A DNA stretch of 49,123 nt from Bacteroidales bacterium (GTDB taxonomy: Bacteria > Bacteroidota > Bacteroidia > Bacteroidales > GWA2-32-17), in contig JABUFC010000024.1 of the NCBI GenBank assembly GCA_013314715.1, positions 1 through 49,123 on the forward strand. Direction: 5' to 3'. The notes beneath the pieces are model-generated. The model was not told the DNA's origin. It saw nothing but the letters and a program-made list of their open reading frames with translations, and did no database searches. Below, piece by piece: positions 1 through 9,181 of this stretch (position 1 is its first letter; the number at the start of each line of letters is the position of its first letter). The translations under genes were made by a program, and so were the position numbers.

Positions 1-45
1 ATTTTTAACCTTTTTTACGTTTAAAAAAATTAAAGGTTTTTACTT

Positions 46-387
46 TTAACCTTTACGAATGGTTTTGTATCCTAATTGATTGAGAATATGTTCTATTTTA
101 TCTCTAAAATCGCCTTGAATAATAATTTCACCATCTTTAGAAGAACCACCGGTTCCGCATTTTGTTTTAAGTAATTTTTCAAGATTGATTAAATCGTCTT
201 GTTTACCGATAAAATTGGAAATAATAGTAACAATTTTTCCATTTCTATTTTTTTTATCAAGACTTAAATATAATTTTTGCTTTTCTGGTGGGAGTGTATC
301 GGGTTCGGTGTTTTCATTTTCAAATTGATATTTAAATTCAGGATTTGTAGAAAAAACAATATTAATTCTATTTTTTTTATTGTTCAT
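46..387 (-). CDS. SUI1/YciH-family translation factor
   Basis: This 113-residue protein belongs to the eIF1/SUI1 family (bacterial YciH). The diagnostic core is visible: KCGTGGSSKDGEI at residues 76-88, followed by IQGDFRDKI and a C-terminal helix (HILNQLGY). The first ~45 residues are a charged, probably disordered extension. Family members bind the small ribosomal subunit near the P site, and bacterial versions are thought to affect initiation fidelity; the role in this phylum is not well defined. Its start overlaps the end of the MerR gene by 11 bp, so the two are probably translationally coupled. The family call is firm; the cellular role is inferred. Confidence 0.9.
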   Translation of the reverse strand: MNNKKNRINIVFSTNPEFKYQFENENTEPDTLPPEKQKLYLSLDKKNRNGKIVTIISNFIGKQDDLINLEKLLKTKCGTGGSSKDGEIIIQGDFRDKIEHILNQLGYKTIRKG

Positions 388-757
388 TATTTATGCTTTT
401 GAAATGTGTTGATATTTCTTTTAAGTTTTCTTTTATAGTAAGCAATTCGTCTTTTATTTGTATGAGTTTAGATAAGATATGAGTTGTTTTATCAATTTCT
501 GTATCACTTTTACTATTAATATAAAGTTTAGCACCATCGATGGTAAGTCCTTTTTCTTTAAGTAAATGATAGATGAGTTTTATGTTATCAATATCTTTAG
601 GTGTGTAGTATCGATTTCCTTTTGCGTTTTTAAAGGGTTTAATAATTTTAAATTCTTTCTCCCAGTATCGAAGTACGGATGCAGCTATACCAAACATATT
701 TGCAACTTCTCCAATGGAGTAGTGTATTTTTTCGATATTTGGTTTTTTATATGGCAT
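377..757 (-). CDS. MerR-family transcriptional regulator
   Basis: This is a 126-residue DNA-binding protein. The MerR winged helix-turn-helix is at residues 12-60: IGEVANMFGIAASVLRYWEK, then the wing with GNRYYTPKDI. A helical C-terminal part (about 85-115) is the likely dimerisation coiled coil. It has no metal-binding cysteines or ligand domain, so it is a minimal MerR of the kind Bacteroidota often carry beside an M23 peptidase gene. It lies 2 bp below the M23 gene and overlaps the SUI1-like gene, which suggests one transcript. Its target promoter cannot be told from the sequence. Confidence 0.9.
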   Translation of the reverse strand: MPYKKPNIEKIHYSIGEVANMFGIAASVLRYWEKEFKIIKPFKNAKGNRYYTPKDIDNIKLIYHLLKEKGLTIDGAKLYINSKSDTEIDKTTHILSKLIQIKDELLTIKENLKEISTHFKSINNEQ

Positions 758-759
758 AA

Positions 760-1737
760 TTAATCTAATGCAATTCCACCTTCTTGTGCAGACATTTCTA
801 TCATTTTATCGTATTCTTCTGGTGAAAGGTCGAGATAAAAGAAATTTATTGGGTTAATGGGTTTATTATTTTTTCTAACTTCATAATGAAGATGAGGTCC
901 TACTGATTTACCTGTACTTCCTACTTTTCCAATTATTTCGCCTCTAGATACCTTTTGTCCTTTTTTAACAAGTATTTTGCTTAAATGAGCATATCGGGTT
1001 TTATATCCAAATCCGTGATCAATAATTACTTCGTTTCCATAACCGCCCTTTGAATAATTGGCTTCAATCACAGTGCCATCACCGGTGGCTCTAACATTTG
1101 TACCTGTTGCACAATTGAAGTCTATACCTTCGTGCATTTTTTTTATGTTGCGGTAAACAGGATCGTATCGAATTCCAAAATGAGAAGTGATTTTAAATTT
1201 GTCTCTTATTAGAATTGGTAAAATTGCTGGCATCGATTTTAACCACTTTTCTTTGTTTTTGGCAAGATAGACTATTTCATCAAAAGATTTTGATTGAATA
1301 TATATTTGTTTCATTATTTGATCAATATGTTTTGAGGTGTGGATAATTAAATCGGAATGTTCTAAATTTTCGAGTTCTTCGTATTTTTTAGCTCCACCTA
1401 TGCCTCCTTTACGAACACTTTCTGGTATGGGTTCTACTTCAAAAAGGCTTCGGTAAATATTGTCATCACGATATTGCAATTCGGCTAATATTTTTTCAAT
1501 ATCTTTTAATTTCTTTTCAAGTTCTTGGTATTGAAAAACCAACATCTTGTTTTCACGTTTTAAAATTTTTTCTTTTGGAGAATCGAAAAATATACTGTAT
1601 AAAAATGCTCCAACTATTGCAAAAAATAAAAATGAAGTAATGGAATATATAACTCTTAAAATTTTGCTTTTAAGGCTACGCTCAACTAAGTGATAGGTTA
1701 GTGTTTCGGGATTGAATTTATATTTGATTTTTGACAT
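760..1737 (-). CDS. M23 (LytM-type) peptidase, membrane-anchored
   Basis: This 325-residue envelope protein has a short cytosolic N-terminus, one transmembrane segment (about residues 28-50), a coiled coil (about 55-95) and a C-terminal M23 domain (about 185-310). The zinc-site motifs are intact: HEGIDF near residue 202, YAHL, and HLHYE near residue 283. M23 enzymes are Gly-Gly or D,D-endopeptidases acting on peptidoglycan cross-links, and some act as activators of other hydrolases; with all motifs present this one is probably active in the periplasm. It sits in the minus-strand run upstream of the MerR gene. The coiled coil before LytM recalls EnvC/NlpD-type division factors, but no partner is visible. 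Confidence 0.92.
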   Translation of the reverse strand: MSKIKYKFNPETLTYHLVERSLKSKILRVIYSITSFLFFAIVGAFLYSIFFDSPKEKILKRENKMLVFQYQELEKKLKDIEKILAELQYRDDNIYRSLFEVEPIPESVRKGGIGGAKKYEELENLEHSDLIIHTSKHIDQIMKQIYIQSKSFDEIVYLAKNKEKWLKSMPAILPILIRDKFKITSHFGIRYDPVYRNIKKMHEGIDFNCATGTNVRATGDGTVIEANYSKGGYGNEVIIDHGFGYKTRYAHLSKILVKKGQKVSRGEIIGKVGSTGKSVGPHLHYEVRKNNKPINPINFFYLDLSPEEYDKMIEMSAQEGGIALD

Positions 1738-1784
1738 ATTTAAAAAGATGTTTATTCACTAAGCTTTGCAAAGATAATAAATAA

Positions 1785-2171
1785 TTACAAATATTTTCCT
1801 AAATATTTAGATTGGTAAAGCTTAAAGAATAAGAATAGAGCCCAACATGTACCTAAACTATCAGCATAAAAATCAGCCATTTCTGCTGAACGTTTAATGA
1901 AAAAATATTTTTGAAAGACTTCAAGGACAAAACCAAATAAAATTATTGTAAAAAAGAGTAAAAAACGAAATTTTAGTTTTACATAAATATATTTTCGATT
2001 TAGCATATATGAATACCATAAAACATACAATACAAAGTACCATATAAAATGTACAACTTTGTCTATATATGGAATGTGTAAAAATTGAAACTGATTTATT
2101 GAATTTCCTGAAATAGCTGAACCTATTAAGATAAATAATGTCCAAACAATTGCTAATCCTAATTTCATCAA
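1785..2171 (-). CDS. VanZ-like integral membrane protein
   Basis: This 128-residue protein has about four hydrophobic segments, with the VanZ-type features IDKVVHFIWYFVLY near residue 38 and a late acidic ADFYADSLGT motif. VanZ-like proteins are small membrane proteins; the original VanZ gives low-level teicoplanin resistance by an unclear mechanism, and most members have no known role. The start overlaps the stop of the 888-residue secreted protein by 4 bp (ATGA type), so translation is probably coupled. Nothing here points to glycopeptide resistance. Confidence 0.8.
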   Translation of the reverse strand: MMKLGLAIVWTLFILIGSAISGNSINQFQFLHIPYIDKVVHFIWYFVLYVLWYSYMLNRKYIYVKLKFRFLLFFTIILFGFVLEVFQKYFFIKRSAEMADFYADSLGTCWALFLFFKLYQSKYLGKYL

Positions 2172-4834
2172 TTGTTAACTTTTATGCTTAGAATTGATTT
2201 TGAGGTTTTAATTTTAATGATGTACAAATTGTTGTCTAACTTATGTTGGATTGGTATAACATTGTTGCCTTCATTTAATACAATGTTAAAATCAACTAAT
2301 TTGATTCCTAATACATTGTAAATGGTAATATTGGCAAGATCGGAACTGCCATCGTTTTTAATGTATAAATTTTGTTTATGATAATAGGCCGATAAATTAG
2401 TATTTAATGCATTTTCTGGAATATTTATGTAAAGAGGATGAACATATTTTGAAATACTATCGGTATCGCAATTATTCCAAACAGTGAGCGTTGTTAAAAC
2501 GCTATCTGAGCTATTATATTGATGAATAGGGGATATTTCTTTTGAAAAGCTACCATCGCCAAAGTTCCATAAGCAAGAGTCCATCCGTTGACTTTGGTTT
2601 TGGAAGTAAACAAAATAACCCGCTTTAGTTGGTGCAATTTCAATAAAATCAGCTTTAGGGGCATCGCATATTTCAATTTTATCGAATGCAAATCCGGTGT
2701 TTTGAACAGTTCCTTTGAAATAAAATCTTAACTTGATATTGCTAGAAACATAATCTTTTAACGAATGTTTAACTTGTTTCCATCCGTTTGAGTTTTCGGT
2801 CCACGAATAACCGGAATTGTACCAATTAGGATCAGAGGCTGAACCTAAAGTATTCCAAATAATGGAAGTGCCATTTTTTACTTGAACCTGGCAATATGTG
2901 GGATAAGTTTCTTGATACCAAATGGCGCTTTTAAAAACGGGATTGTTAAGTGTCGAAAGATCAAAACATGGACTGTAAACATAACTTTCTTCTGCAAGAT
3001 TATGATAGCCCGAAAGGTTGGTAGCCCATACGTTAGTGCCTGAAAATGCCTGAGATAATGCGGTGTCGTTGGGTTGTCCCCATTGCCATGAGTTGTTCAT
3101 GCCAGTGGCATACCAAAAACCATTATTGTTTTCGAAGTCTTCGATGTATGGATAAAGCGTAATACTTGGAAAGTTCATGATGTTGTGTAAAATAGTATCA
3201 TTTAATCGATTTTGATCGTTGGTAAGATTGCAGTATATTTTTAATTGATATAACCCGGCATTAGCAAAATTAAAAGTTGTATGGGTTGTATAGAAAATAC
3301 TTTCATTAAACGATAATGTATCGATAATTTCTTCTTGAACATAATGATTGCCATTATCAATTGAAAAATATACAGGGAAATGGTGTACATCATTGAGTCC
3401 GTTATTGGTAATTTTTACTGTTATTTTTTCATTGCCGGACAAGCCACACGAATCGTATGGGTATGTAACCATATTAATAGAAACATCATTTTGTGGAGAT
3501 TCGCTAATTTTGAAGTTGTCAATAGCGATGCCTTCATTTGTGCCATTAACGCCACCTCTGAATGATATACGTAAAAGAACATTCGATTTTCCTCCTAATC
3601 CATCGAGGGTGTGTTGAGCATGTACCCAACCGCCGGTACTTCCGTTCCATCCCATATCTGAATATCCCGTTGGTGTGTTATACCAGTTAAAGCCTTCGCC
3701 TGTATTGCCAACTCTGTGCCAAGAATAAGCCGAATCAATGCTATATTCGAGTTGTGCAATATCGGCAACTTCTGTTTCATACCATAAATCGAATTCGACG
3801 ATGGGCAATGTTACAGACGAAAAGTCAAAACAGGGGGATAAAATGTATGAATCTTCGGGCGAAAGATAATCACCACTTAGATTGGTTGCCCAGCATTTTG
3901 AGCCGCTCGAGGCATGATTGATAATTGGAGCATTGGGTTGACCCCATTCCCAAGAAGTTGTTGGTTGAAGGTCAGAAATCCATTGGGTATGAAATCCTCC
4001 ATTATCATTTTCAAAATCAGTAAAGAACGGAAATGACGAAATAGCATCGCTATGAAAAATCCACTTGGTAATGGTGTCGTTAATGGAATTTTCGTCATTG
4101 TTCAGATGCACAAACATTTTAATTTTATAAGCATGATTTACGTTAGATAAATCAGCAGGTGTATAAAATGAATAATACAATTCCTGGTTAGGGCTTAAAT
4201 GATGCACACTTGTTTCAATCACAGGAGCATTATTATCAATTTGATAGCCGCATATAACTGTGTCGATGGCTTGTGTTCCATAGTTTTTGTAAACTAGGAG
4301 CATGGGTGTTTGAGCATTTAAGTGACATCCAGAACGGGGTTTAAACATCCAAATAGCGCCCACGTCGTTGGTATGACTTTCGTCCATGTTAATAGAAAAT
4401 CCTGTAGAAGGGAATAAATTAGCAGCATTATAAGTGTCTATAATAATATAATAGGTATGATTTGCTGTTAAGGCTATGTTTGAAAGCTGAGGATTTCCAT
4501 TTGATGCTTCATTTTTGGCTACACAATTCGTAGTAGATTGATCGGGGCAGCCGTCTAAAATAAATAATCCTACTAAAACATTGGTATTGGTGAGCTTTAT
4601 TGTTACATTTATGTTGGAGCTTGGGGTATAGGCAAATACAAAGTCGTTTCCGCTCATATACAAGCTATTGCAAGCCATAGTATCGTTATAGTCATTGCCA
4701 AAACCTTGTGTAGTTTGGCCTGATAAATTAAAAGGTAGGGCATCAATAATATATGGGTTATTACAATCTTTACCAACTTGTGCATACATTAACACAGTTG
4801 ACATAAATAAAATTAAAAATCCAATAGTTTTCAT
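2168..4834 (-). CDS. Modular secreted protein, T9SS type A cargo
   Basis: This 888-residue exported protein starts with a signal peptide (about residues 1-19, ending MYAQ). The layout is: a PPC-like beta domain (about 22-155); then two matching units, each a CARDB-like Ig domain followed by a MAM/jelly-roll-like domain opening with DFENxNG (about 157-445 and 452-725); a PKD domain with WNFGDGS (about 728-800); and a type A sorting domain (about 815-888) with ITIYNVLGIKL and LYIIKIKTS. The sorting domain directs passage through the T9SS and surface attachment or release. No catalytic motif was found, so adhesion or carbohydrate binding is the best guess. It follows the M43 protease gene by 12 bp, suggesting co-transcription. 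Confidence 0.88.
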   Translation of the reverse strand: MKTIGFLILFMSTVLMYAQVGKDCNNPYIIDALPFNLSGQTTQGFGNDYNDTMACNSLYMSGNDFVFAYTPSSNINVTIKLTNTNVLVGLFILDGCPDQSTTNCVAKNEASNGNPQLSNIALTANHTYYIIIDTYNAANLFPSTGFSINMDESHTNDVGAIWMFKPRSGCHLNAQTPMLLVYKNYGTQAIDTVICGYQIDNNAPVIETSVHHLSPNQELYYSFYTPADLSNVNHAYKIKMFVHLNNDENSINDTITKWIFHSDAISSFPFFTDFENDNGGFHTQWISDLQPTTSWEWGQPNAPIINHASSGSKCWATNLSGDYLSPEDSYILSPCFDFSSVTLPIVEFDLWYETEVADIAQLEYSIDSAYSWHRVGNTGEGFNWYNTPTGYSDMGWNGSTGGWVHAQHTLDGLGGKSNVLLRISFRGGVNGTNEGIAIDNFKISESPQNDVSINMVTYPYDSCGLSGNEKITVKITNNGLNDVHHFPVYFSIDNGNHYVQEEIIDTLSFNESIFYTTHTTFNFANAGLYQLKIYCNLTNDQNRLNDTILHNIMNFPSITLYPYIEDFENNNGFWYATGMNNSWQWGQPNDTALSQAFSGTNVWATNLSGYHNLAEESYVYSPCFDLSTLNNPVFKSAIWYQETYPTYCQVQVKNGTSIIWNTLGSASDPNWYNSGYSWTENSNGWKQVKHSLKDYVSSNIKLRFYFKGTVQNTGFAFDKIEICDAPKADFIEIAPTKAGYFVYFQNQSQRMDSCLWNFGDGSFSKEISPIHQYNSSDSVLTTLTVWNNCDTDSISKYVHPLYINIPENALNTNLSAYYHKQNLYIKNDGSSDLANITIYNVLGIKLVDFNIVLNEGNNVIPIQHKLDNNLYIIKIKTSKSILSIKVNN

Positions 4835-4846
4835 AGCTATTTGATT

Positions 4847-6925
4847 TTAAGGAATTATTATTTTCAAATTGCTTGATTTTTCATTAATGGTAAGTGAAAT
4901 AAAATAGATTCCTGATGGTAGATTATTGAGTTCGTGAATTGTTAATGTATTTTCGCCGTTATTTAACACAATGTTTTTGTTAATGATACATTGACCAACA
5001 ATGTTGTTAACTTTCAGATTTAAATTTTCTTCTTTATTAGTTTTAAGCCACAGTTTTGAGTTTTCGTTAATGGGGTTAGGAAAAATTGTTGGCAGGTATT
5101 CTGCATCAAAACTATTAAAATTAATATCGCTTGCTTGGTCTAATTGAATATCGTCGATGTAAATGGGGTTACCATTATGGCTGGTAGCTACAAATTTTAA
5201 TCGGATATATGGTTTATTTAAAAATGTACCAATGCTTATAAATTCTTCTTTCCATTGTTCGGGTTGTGGTACAAAATTATTGATAAAAACTCCATTGGTA
5301 GATTGTAACAAAGAGCCGCTTTTACTTAATCGTGGATACCATGTTTGACCACAATTGAACGAAGCGTAAACATCTAAACGATCGGTAGAATTTTCGTCTA
5401 TTTGTGCATAAGCTACCTTAAATTTAATGATATTAGATGTATTTTGTCCCGCAATAGCTATATTGGATGTAGCAATTTCTGTTATTTCATTATCTTGATT
5501 AAGATTGTTGGGTGCAACCAAACAGGCAGTTCCTGTATAGCTTGCATTCGTAGTTCTATTCCAGTGGTTTGTCGCATTACCACTGATAAACCATGAATAA
5601 TTTAAATCATTAAAATAGGGGAAATTATTATCTTCAAAACTTTCTGTCCATGGTGGCGATAATAAATAATTAGGATCTTGAATTTGAATGATATTATTTT
5701 TTGTAATGGTACTATTGCCAGCAGGATTTGAAACCGTTAATGAAGCGGAGAAAATACCTGCATTGGGGTAAGATACAATGGGATTTTGTTCGTTAGATGT
5801 AGCAGGAGTTCCACCCTGAAATGTCCATTCAATAGAAGAAATAGAATCGGTGTGCCATGTTAAATTTGTATATTGGATTGTGTTATTCACACATCCAAAT
5901 TTTTTATTGTAAGTAAAATCGGCAATCGGTTCACAAATAGCTGGAGAAGTATTATTAGCAACCCCCGTAGCTATTAAATTTTGCTGTGTCCATAGATTAT
6001 TTCTTCCGCTTATAGAGCTATGAAGTGCGGCTCTCATACGTAGCTTTTGTCCTTCTGTGAACATTCTATCGCAATAAGCGTATTCCATATAATTTTGGAC
6101 ATTGTCGAGTGATCCACAGGTTACTGCATATAGGTCACACGAAGTATGCCCAATGGTATTTGGTGTATCGGTTACTTCATCGTCGTCGTTGCAATTTTCA
6201 GCTAAACCTGGTGTGTTAGAGTTTCCCCAAGGATGCATTAAATTTAAATAATGTCCAATTTCGTGTGTAAGCGCTCTTGCTCTTGAATATTGGCCTGTAC
6301 CAATACTACCAACATAATTTGCTAAAATTAAAACTCCATCTAAAGGTACTCCCCAAGAACCATTGACGCTTGATGGATAGTAAGAATAACCTGCAGCTCC
6401 GTTAGCAATAGAAGCTACGGTCCAAATATTTAAATATTTTGTTCTATCCCATGATGGAGCAATCATTTTAGTGTTTTCGTCAGCATTATAAGTAAGTGTA
6501 GAAACAACTCGATCGATTCCATCTGTACAATTTCCGTTGGGATCTATTTTTGCTAACCGAAATTCAATTTTACAATCTGCTGCTATTGCTTTAAATTCAG
6601 GTATAATATCGCTGGTGTCGGCATTTAATTTTCTAAAATCTTCATTTATTACTCGAATTGCGTCTAAAACTTGTTCTTTTGAAATATTTTCGGCTCCATA
6701 ATTGTGTACGATATGAAAAACAACAGGAATTATGATAATAGTATCTTCTTTTGTGCTTTTAGAAATGTACTTTTGAGTAAATTGTTCAAGCTCTTTTTTT
6801 GATTGTAAGGCAAGTGGATTATTTTCTTCTGCCCATTTATTTATTTCTGGGGTTTTACAAGGTAAATGTTGTGCATATGCATGAATGGTAAATAAAAATA
6901 CTATAGATAAAATTAAATGTTTCAT
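4847..6925 (-). CDS. M43 (pappalysin-type) metalloprotease, T9SS cargo
   Basis: This is a 692-residue secreted zinc protease. A signal peptide covers residues 1-18 (ending AYAQ). The catalytic domain runs to about residue 320 and contains HEIGHYLNLMHPWG near residue 222 (zinc site HExxHxxxxxH) and a Met-turn region NYMEYAYCDRMF. A PKD domain (about 333-420), a MAM-like domain with ESFEDNNF (about 425-595) and a type A T9SS sorting domain (about 610-692) follow. Family members are extracellular proteases related to cytophagalysin and pappalysin. The C10 protease gene upstream ends in a hairpin terminator, so this gene probably has its own promoter or relies on read-through. Its substrate is unknown. 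Confidence 0.92.
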   Translation of the reverse strand: MKHLILSIVFLFTIHAYAQHLPCKTPEINKWAEENNPLALQSKKELEQFTQKYISKSTKEDTIIIIPVVFHIVHNYGAENISKEQVLDAIRVINEDFRKLNADTSDIIPEFKAIAADCKIEFRLAKIDPNGNCTDGIDRVVSTLTYNADENTKMIAPSWDRTKYLNIWTVASIANGAAGYSYYPSSVNGSWGVPLDGVLILANYVGSIGTGQYSRARALTHEIGHYLNLMHPWGNSNTPGLAENCNDDDEVTDTPNTIGHTSCDLYAVTCGSLDNVQNYMEYAYCDRMFTEGQKLRMRAALHSSISGRNNLWTQQNLIATGVANNTSPAICEPIADFTYNKKFGCVNNTIQYTNLTWHTDSISSIEWTFQGGTPATSNEQNPIVSYPNAGIFSASLTVSNPAGNSTITKNNIIQIQDPNYLLSPPWTESFEDNNFPYFNDLNYSWFISGNATNHWNRTTNASYTGTACLVAPNNLNQDNEITEIATSNIAIAGQNTSNIIKFKVAYAQIDENSTDRLDVYASFNCGQTWYPRLSKSGSLLQSTNGVFINNFVPQPEQWKEEFISIGTFLNKPYIRLKFVATSHNGNPIYIDDIQLDQASDINFNSFDAEYLPTIFPNPINENSKLWLKTNKEENLNLKVNNIVGQCIINKNIVLNNGENTLTIHELNNLPSGIYFISLTINEKSSNLKIIIP

Positions 6926-6945
6926 TTGAATTATATTAAGTTAAC

Positions 6946-6970
6946 AAAAAAAGGCTGGCAAATGCCAGCC
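6946..6970 (-). terminator. Rho-independent terminator after the C10 protease gene
   Basis: Read on the minus strand, the hairpin GGCTGGC-ATTT-GCCAGCC is followed directly by seven T residues. It lies just past the stop of the C10 protease gene and 20 bp before the start of the M43 protease gene. Confidence 0.85.
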
Positions 6971-6976
6971 CATAAA

Positions 6977-9100
6977 TTATTGATGTATTAATTTATAAAC
7001 AGATTCTTTGTTGTTTATATTTATTCTTACAAAATATAAGCCTTCGGTTAATGTTTGGGATTGAATAATTGTGCTGAGTGAAATTTCTTTATCGCCTTGA
7101 TTCATTGTGGTTTCATAATTTCCTATGGTTTTACCAATAATATTTTCAAGGCTAATTTTAACATTATTATTTTGTTCGTTTAAAGAGAATTTAATGGTAG
7201 CATCGTTTATGAAAGGATTGGGGAATATTTCAACTTTATTTTCGATTAAATTATTTTCAATTCCGGTGAGTGTTGTATTATAGGTTAATTTAAAACCACC
7301 AGCAGTAGTGGTAGAATTGGAGGTAAATTTAACAATAACCTTGCTAGCTCCCTGAATATCGAGTGTAGAAGGAGGTACATTGGCTGACGTATAGGTTCCA
7401 ATTAAATTAGATGTAACGGTAGAATTTTTGTATATTTTAAGGTTATCGGTTTGGTCAGTTGAAGGGAAGTCAAATTCTTGGAAGTTAAGCGTAAAAGCAG
7501 TTGCATTGGCAGGTTGTAAATACCAAGTACAAATTTTAGAATTATCGTAATCGCAGGTTTTACTTCCATCCTCAACTGTACCTGTAACATCTGTTAAATA
7601 TTTTGTTCCTTGACAGGTGGTTGTAGTATAGCTAGCATACCATCCTAAATTATTATCTGAACCATCAGTGACAAAGCGAATAAGCATAGCACTTCCAGAG
7701 CTGTTTAAAATAGTTGTACCTGGTAAGTTAGAATTTGTATAATCGGCTAATAAAGAGTCGGCAGTAGAAGTACCGTCATATACATAAACATGATCGCCAT
7801 TGCCAAGTTCAAAACGGTCGAAGGATAGGCTAACAGAATTAGCACATTCGGGTTGTATTAAATATTTGCAATCTTGGTTGTTTAAATAGTTTTGGTTACC
7901 ACTGCCATCATTGAATGCACCGGCTCTTCCAATAATATTTTTAGTTCCACTACAAAATTCGGGATAGTTATTGGCTGGATAAACATTTATAACAGCACCT
8001 TGATTTTGAGTTAAATCATAGCCTCCAGCAACTAAGCTAGATAAGTCGTAATATCCGTTAGCGCTTCCACTCCATCCCCAATTCATATGAAATTGGTCGC
8101 CATTATAGCCGTCGCAATTCCATGCATGTCCTGAAGTACCATCTGAGCCTTGGTAAGCCATAGGCCATTTGTTGTCGATCTGTTGTTTTAATAAATTTTT
8201 CCAATTGGCATCTGAGTAGCTACTTTTTTGAACATATTGGATATTGGTAGAATAAAAGTAATACGTTTTTAATGCAGTAGCAATTTTAGATGTTTGACTT
8301 CCGGAACCATCAGGACCATAATTCATATCAACAGCAACACTACAATGATATAATAGTTTTGCTACTTCATTGTAATTTGTGGTATTCACAATATTAGGCA
8401 TGCTATACCAATTATAAGTTTGAGTGCCATAGTTTATGGTAAGATTACCATATCCACCATTCCAAATAGAATAATTGGTATGCGAACCAGTTCCTTGGTT
8501 GGGATAATTGTAATATTTCATGAGTTGAGCCATAGAAACAGCAACACATCCAGCATAAACATGTCCTCCAGGACCATTGGCATCGACAGGGCAATAAGCA
8601 TTCCATGGCCAATCTTGATTCCATGTGTGCAGTAATAAAGGCTGTATTGCTTTTTCTTTGGTTAATAATGGTTTTTCTACTAATAAATTATTCCATTCGT
8701 TTTGAATTTCGGAATTGGCTTTAATATTATTACTTTTAGCATATACGATTTGTTCTTTATAACCATTCATCCATTCTGAAAATTGGGGAGGTTGGTTAAA
8801 TAATGGATAAGGACCTTCGAAGCTATATCCAATAATAGGTTTAGCAATATCATCGGCTGAAATAATTACAAAACCTTCGTTTTGGTTTACATTAAAAACA
8901 TAATATACAGGTTCATTATTGAAATATTCAGTATATACCCACGATAATTGGATATCATCAAAAGATTTATTAAAAAGGTTGTTTGCTTTAATGTAATATA
9001 CATTTTTGGCAACTTTTTGGGCAGTTTCAACATCAACTTTTTTGGCAAAAACACCAAAAAATACTATAATTAAAACCAACGATAATAAAAAATGTTTCAT
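6977..9100 (-). CDS. C10 (streptopain-like) cysteine protease with CUB domains, T9SS cargo
   Basis: This 707-residue secreted protease has a signal peptide (residues 1-19), a Spi-like propeptide (about 20-115, containing FVIISADD) and a C10 catalytic domain. The nucleophile is in YAGCVAVSMAQLMKYY near residue 183 and the general base is in GTSGHAWNCDGY near residue 324, followed by FHMNWGWSG. Two CUB-like domains (about 380-493 and 495-610) precede a type A T9SS sorting domain with IFPNPFINDATIKFS (about 625-707). Relatives include SpeB, interpain A and the Bacteroides fragilis Bfp enzymes, which are made as zymogens. The intact pair of catalytic residues suggests activity. The CUB pair probably mediates binding to glycans, proteins or surfaces. 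Confidence 0.93.
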   Translation of the reverse strand: MKHFLLSLVLIIVFFGVFAKKVDVETAQKVAKNVYYIKANNLFNKSFDDIQLSWVYTEYFNNEPVYYVFNVNQNEGFVIISADDIAKPIIGYSFEGPYPLFNQPPQFSEWMNGYKEQIVYAKSNNIKANSEIQNEWNNLLVEKPLLTKEKAIQPLLLHTWNQDWPWNAYCPVDANGPGGHVYAGCVAVSMAQLMKYYNYPNQGTGSHTNYSIWNGGYGNLTINYGTQTYNWYSMPNIVNTTNYNEVAKLLYHCSVAVDMNYGPDGSGSQTSKIATALKTYYFYSTNIQYVQKSSYSDANWKNLLKQQIDNKWPMAYQGSDGTSGHAWNCDGYNGDQFHMNWGWSGSANGYYDLSSLVAGGYDLTQNQGAVINVYPANNYPEFCSGTKNIIGRAGAFNDGSGNQNYLNNQDCKYLIQPECANSVSLSFDRFELGNGDHVYVYDGTSTADSLLADYTNSNLPGTTILNSSGSAMLIRFVTDGSDNNLGWYASYTTTTCQGTKYLTDVTGTVEDGSKTCDYDNSKICTWYLQPANATAFTLNFQEFDFPSTDQTDNLKIYKNSTVTSNLIGTYTSANVPPSTLDIQGASKVIVKFTSNSTTTAGGFKLTYNTTLTGIENNLIENKVEIFPNPFINDATIKFSLNEQNNNVKISLENIIGKTIGNYETTMNQGDKEISLSTIIQSQTLTEGLYFVRININNKESVYKLIHQ

Positions 9101-9132
9101 AAATTATAAAGTTTAAGGTTATTCGTTCGATA

Positions 9133-9163
9133 CAAATATATGTTTTTTATATGACAAAAAAAA
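9133..9163 (-). promoter_or_regulatory. Predicted promoter of the C10 protease gene
   Basis: On the minus strand, TATATTTG (9140 down to 9133) fits the Bacteroidetes -7 box TAnnTTTG. A TTTT sits 19 bp upstream in the -33 position, one base from TTTG. The predicted transcript starts about 25-30 nt before the ATG. Confidence 0.55.
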
Positions 9164-9181
9164 GTTGATAAAAGTTGCATG

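Noticed and set aside
1-45. Hairpin after the SUI1-like gene
   Set aside because: AACCTTT and AAAGGTT can pair, but the stem is short, AT-rich and has a long loop; it is too weak to call a terminator.
1785-2171. Glycopeptide resistance gene vanZ
   Set aside because: Only fold-level similarity; no other van genes are near and VanZ-like proteins are widespread without a resistance role.
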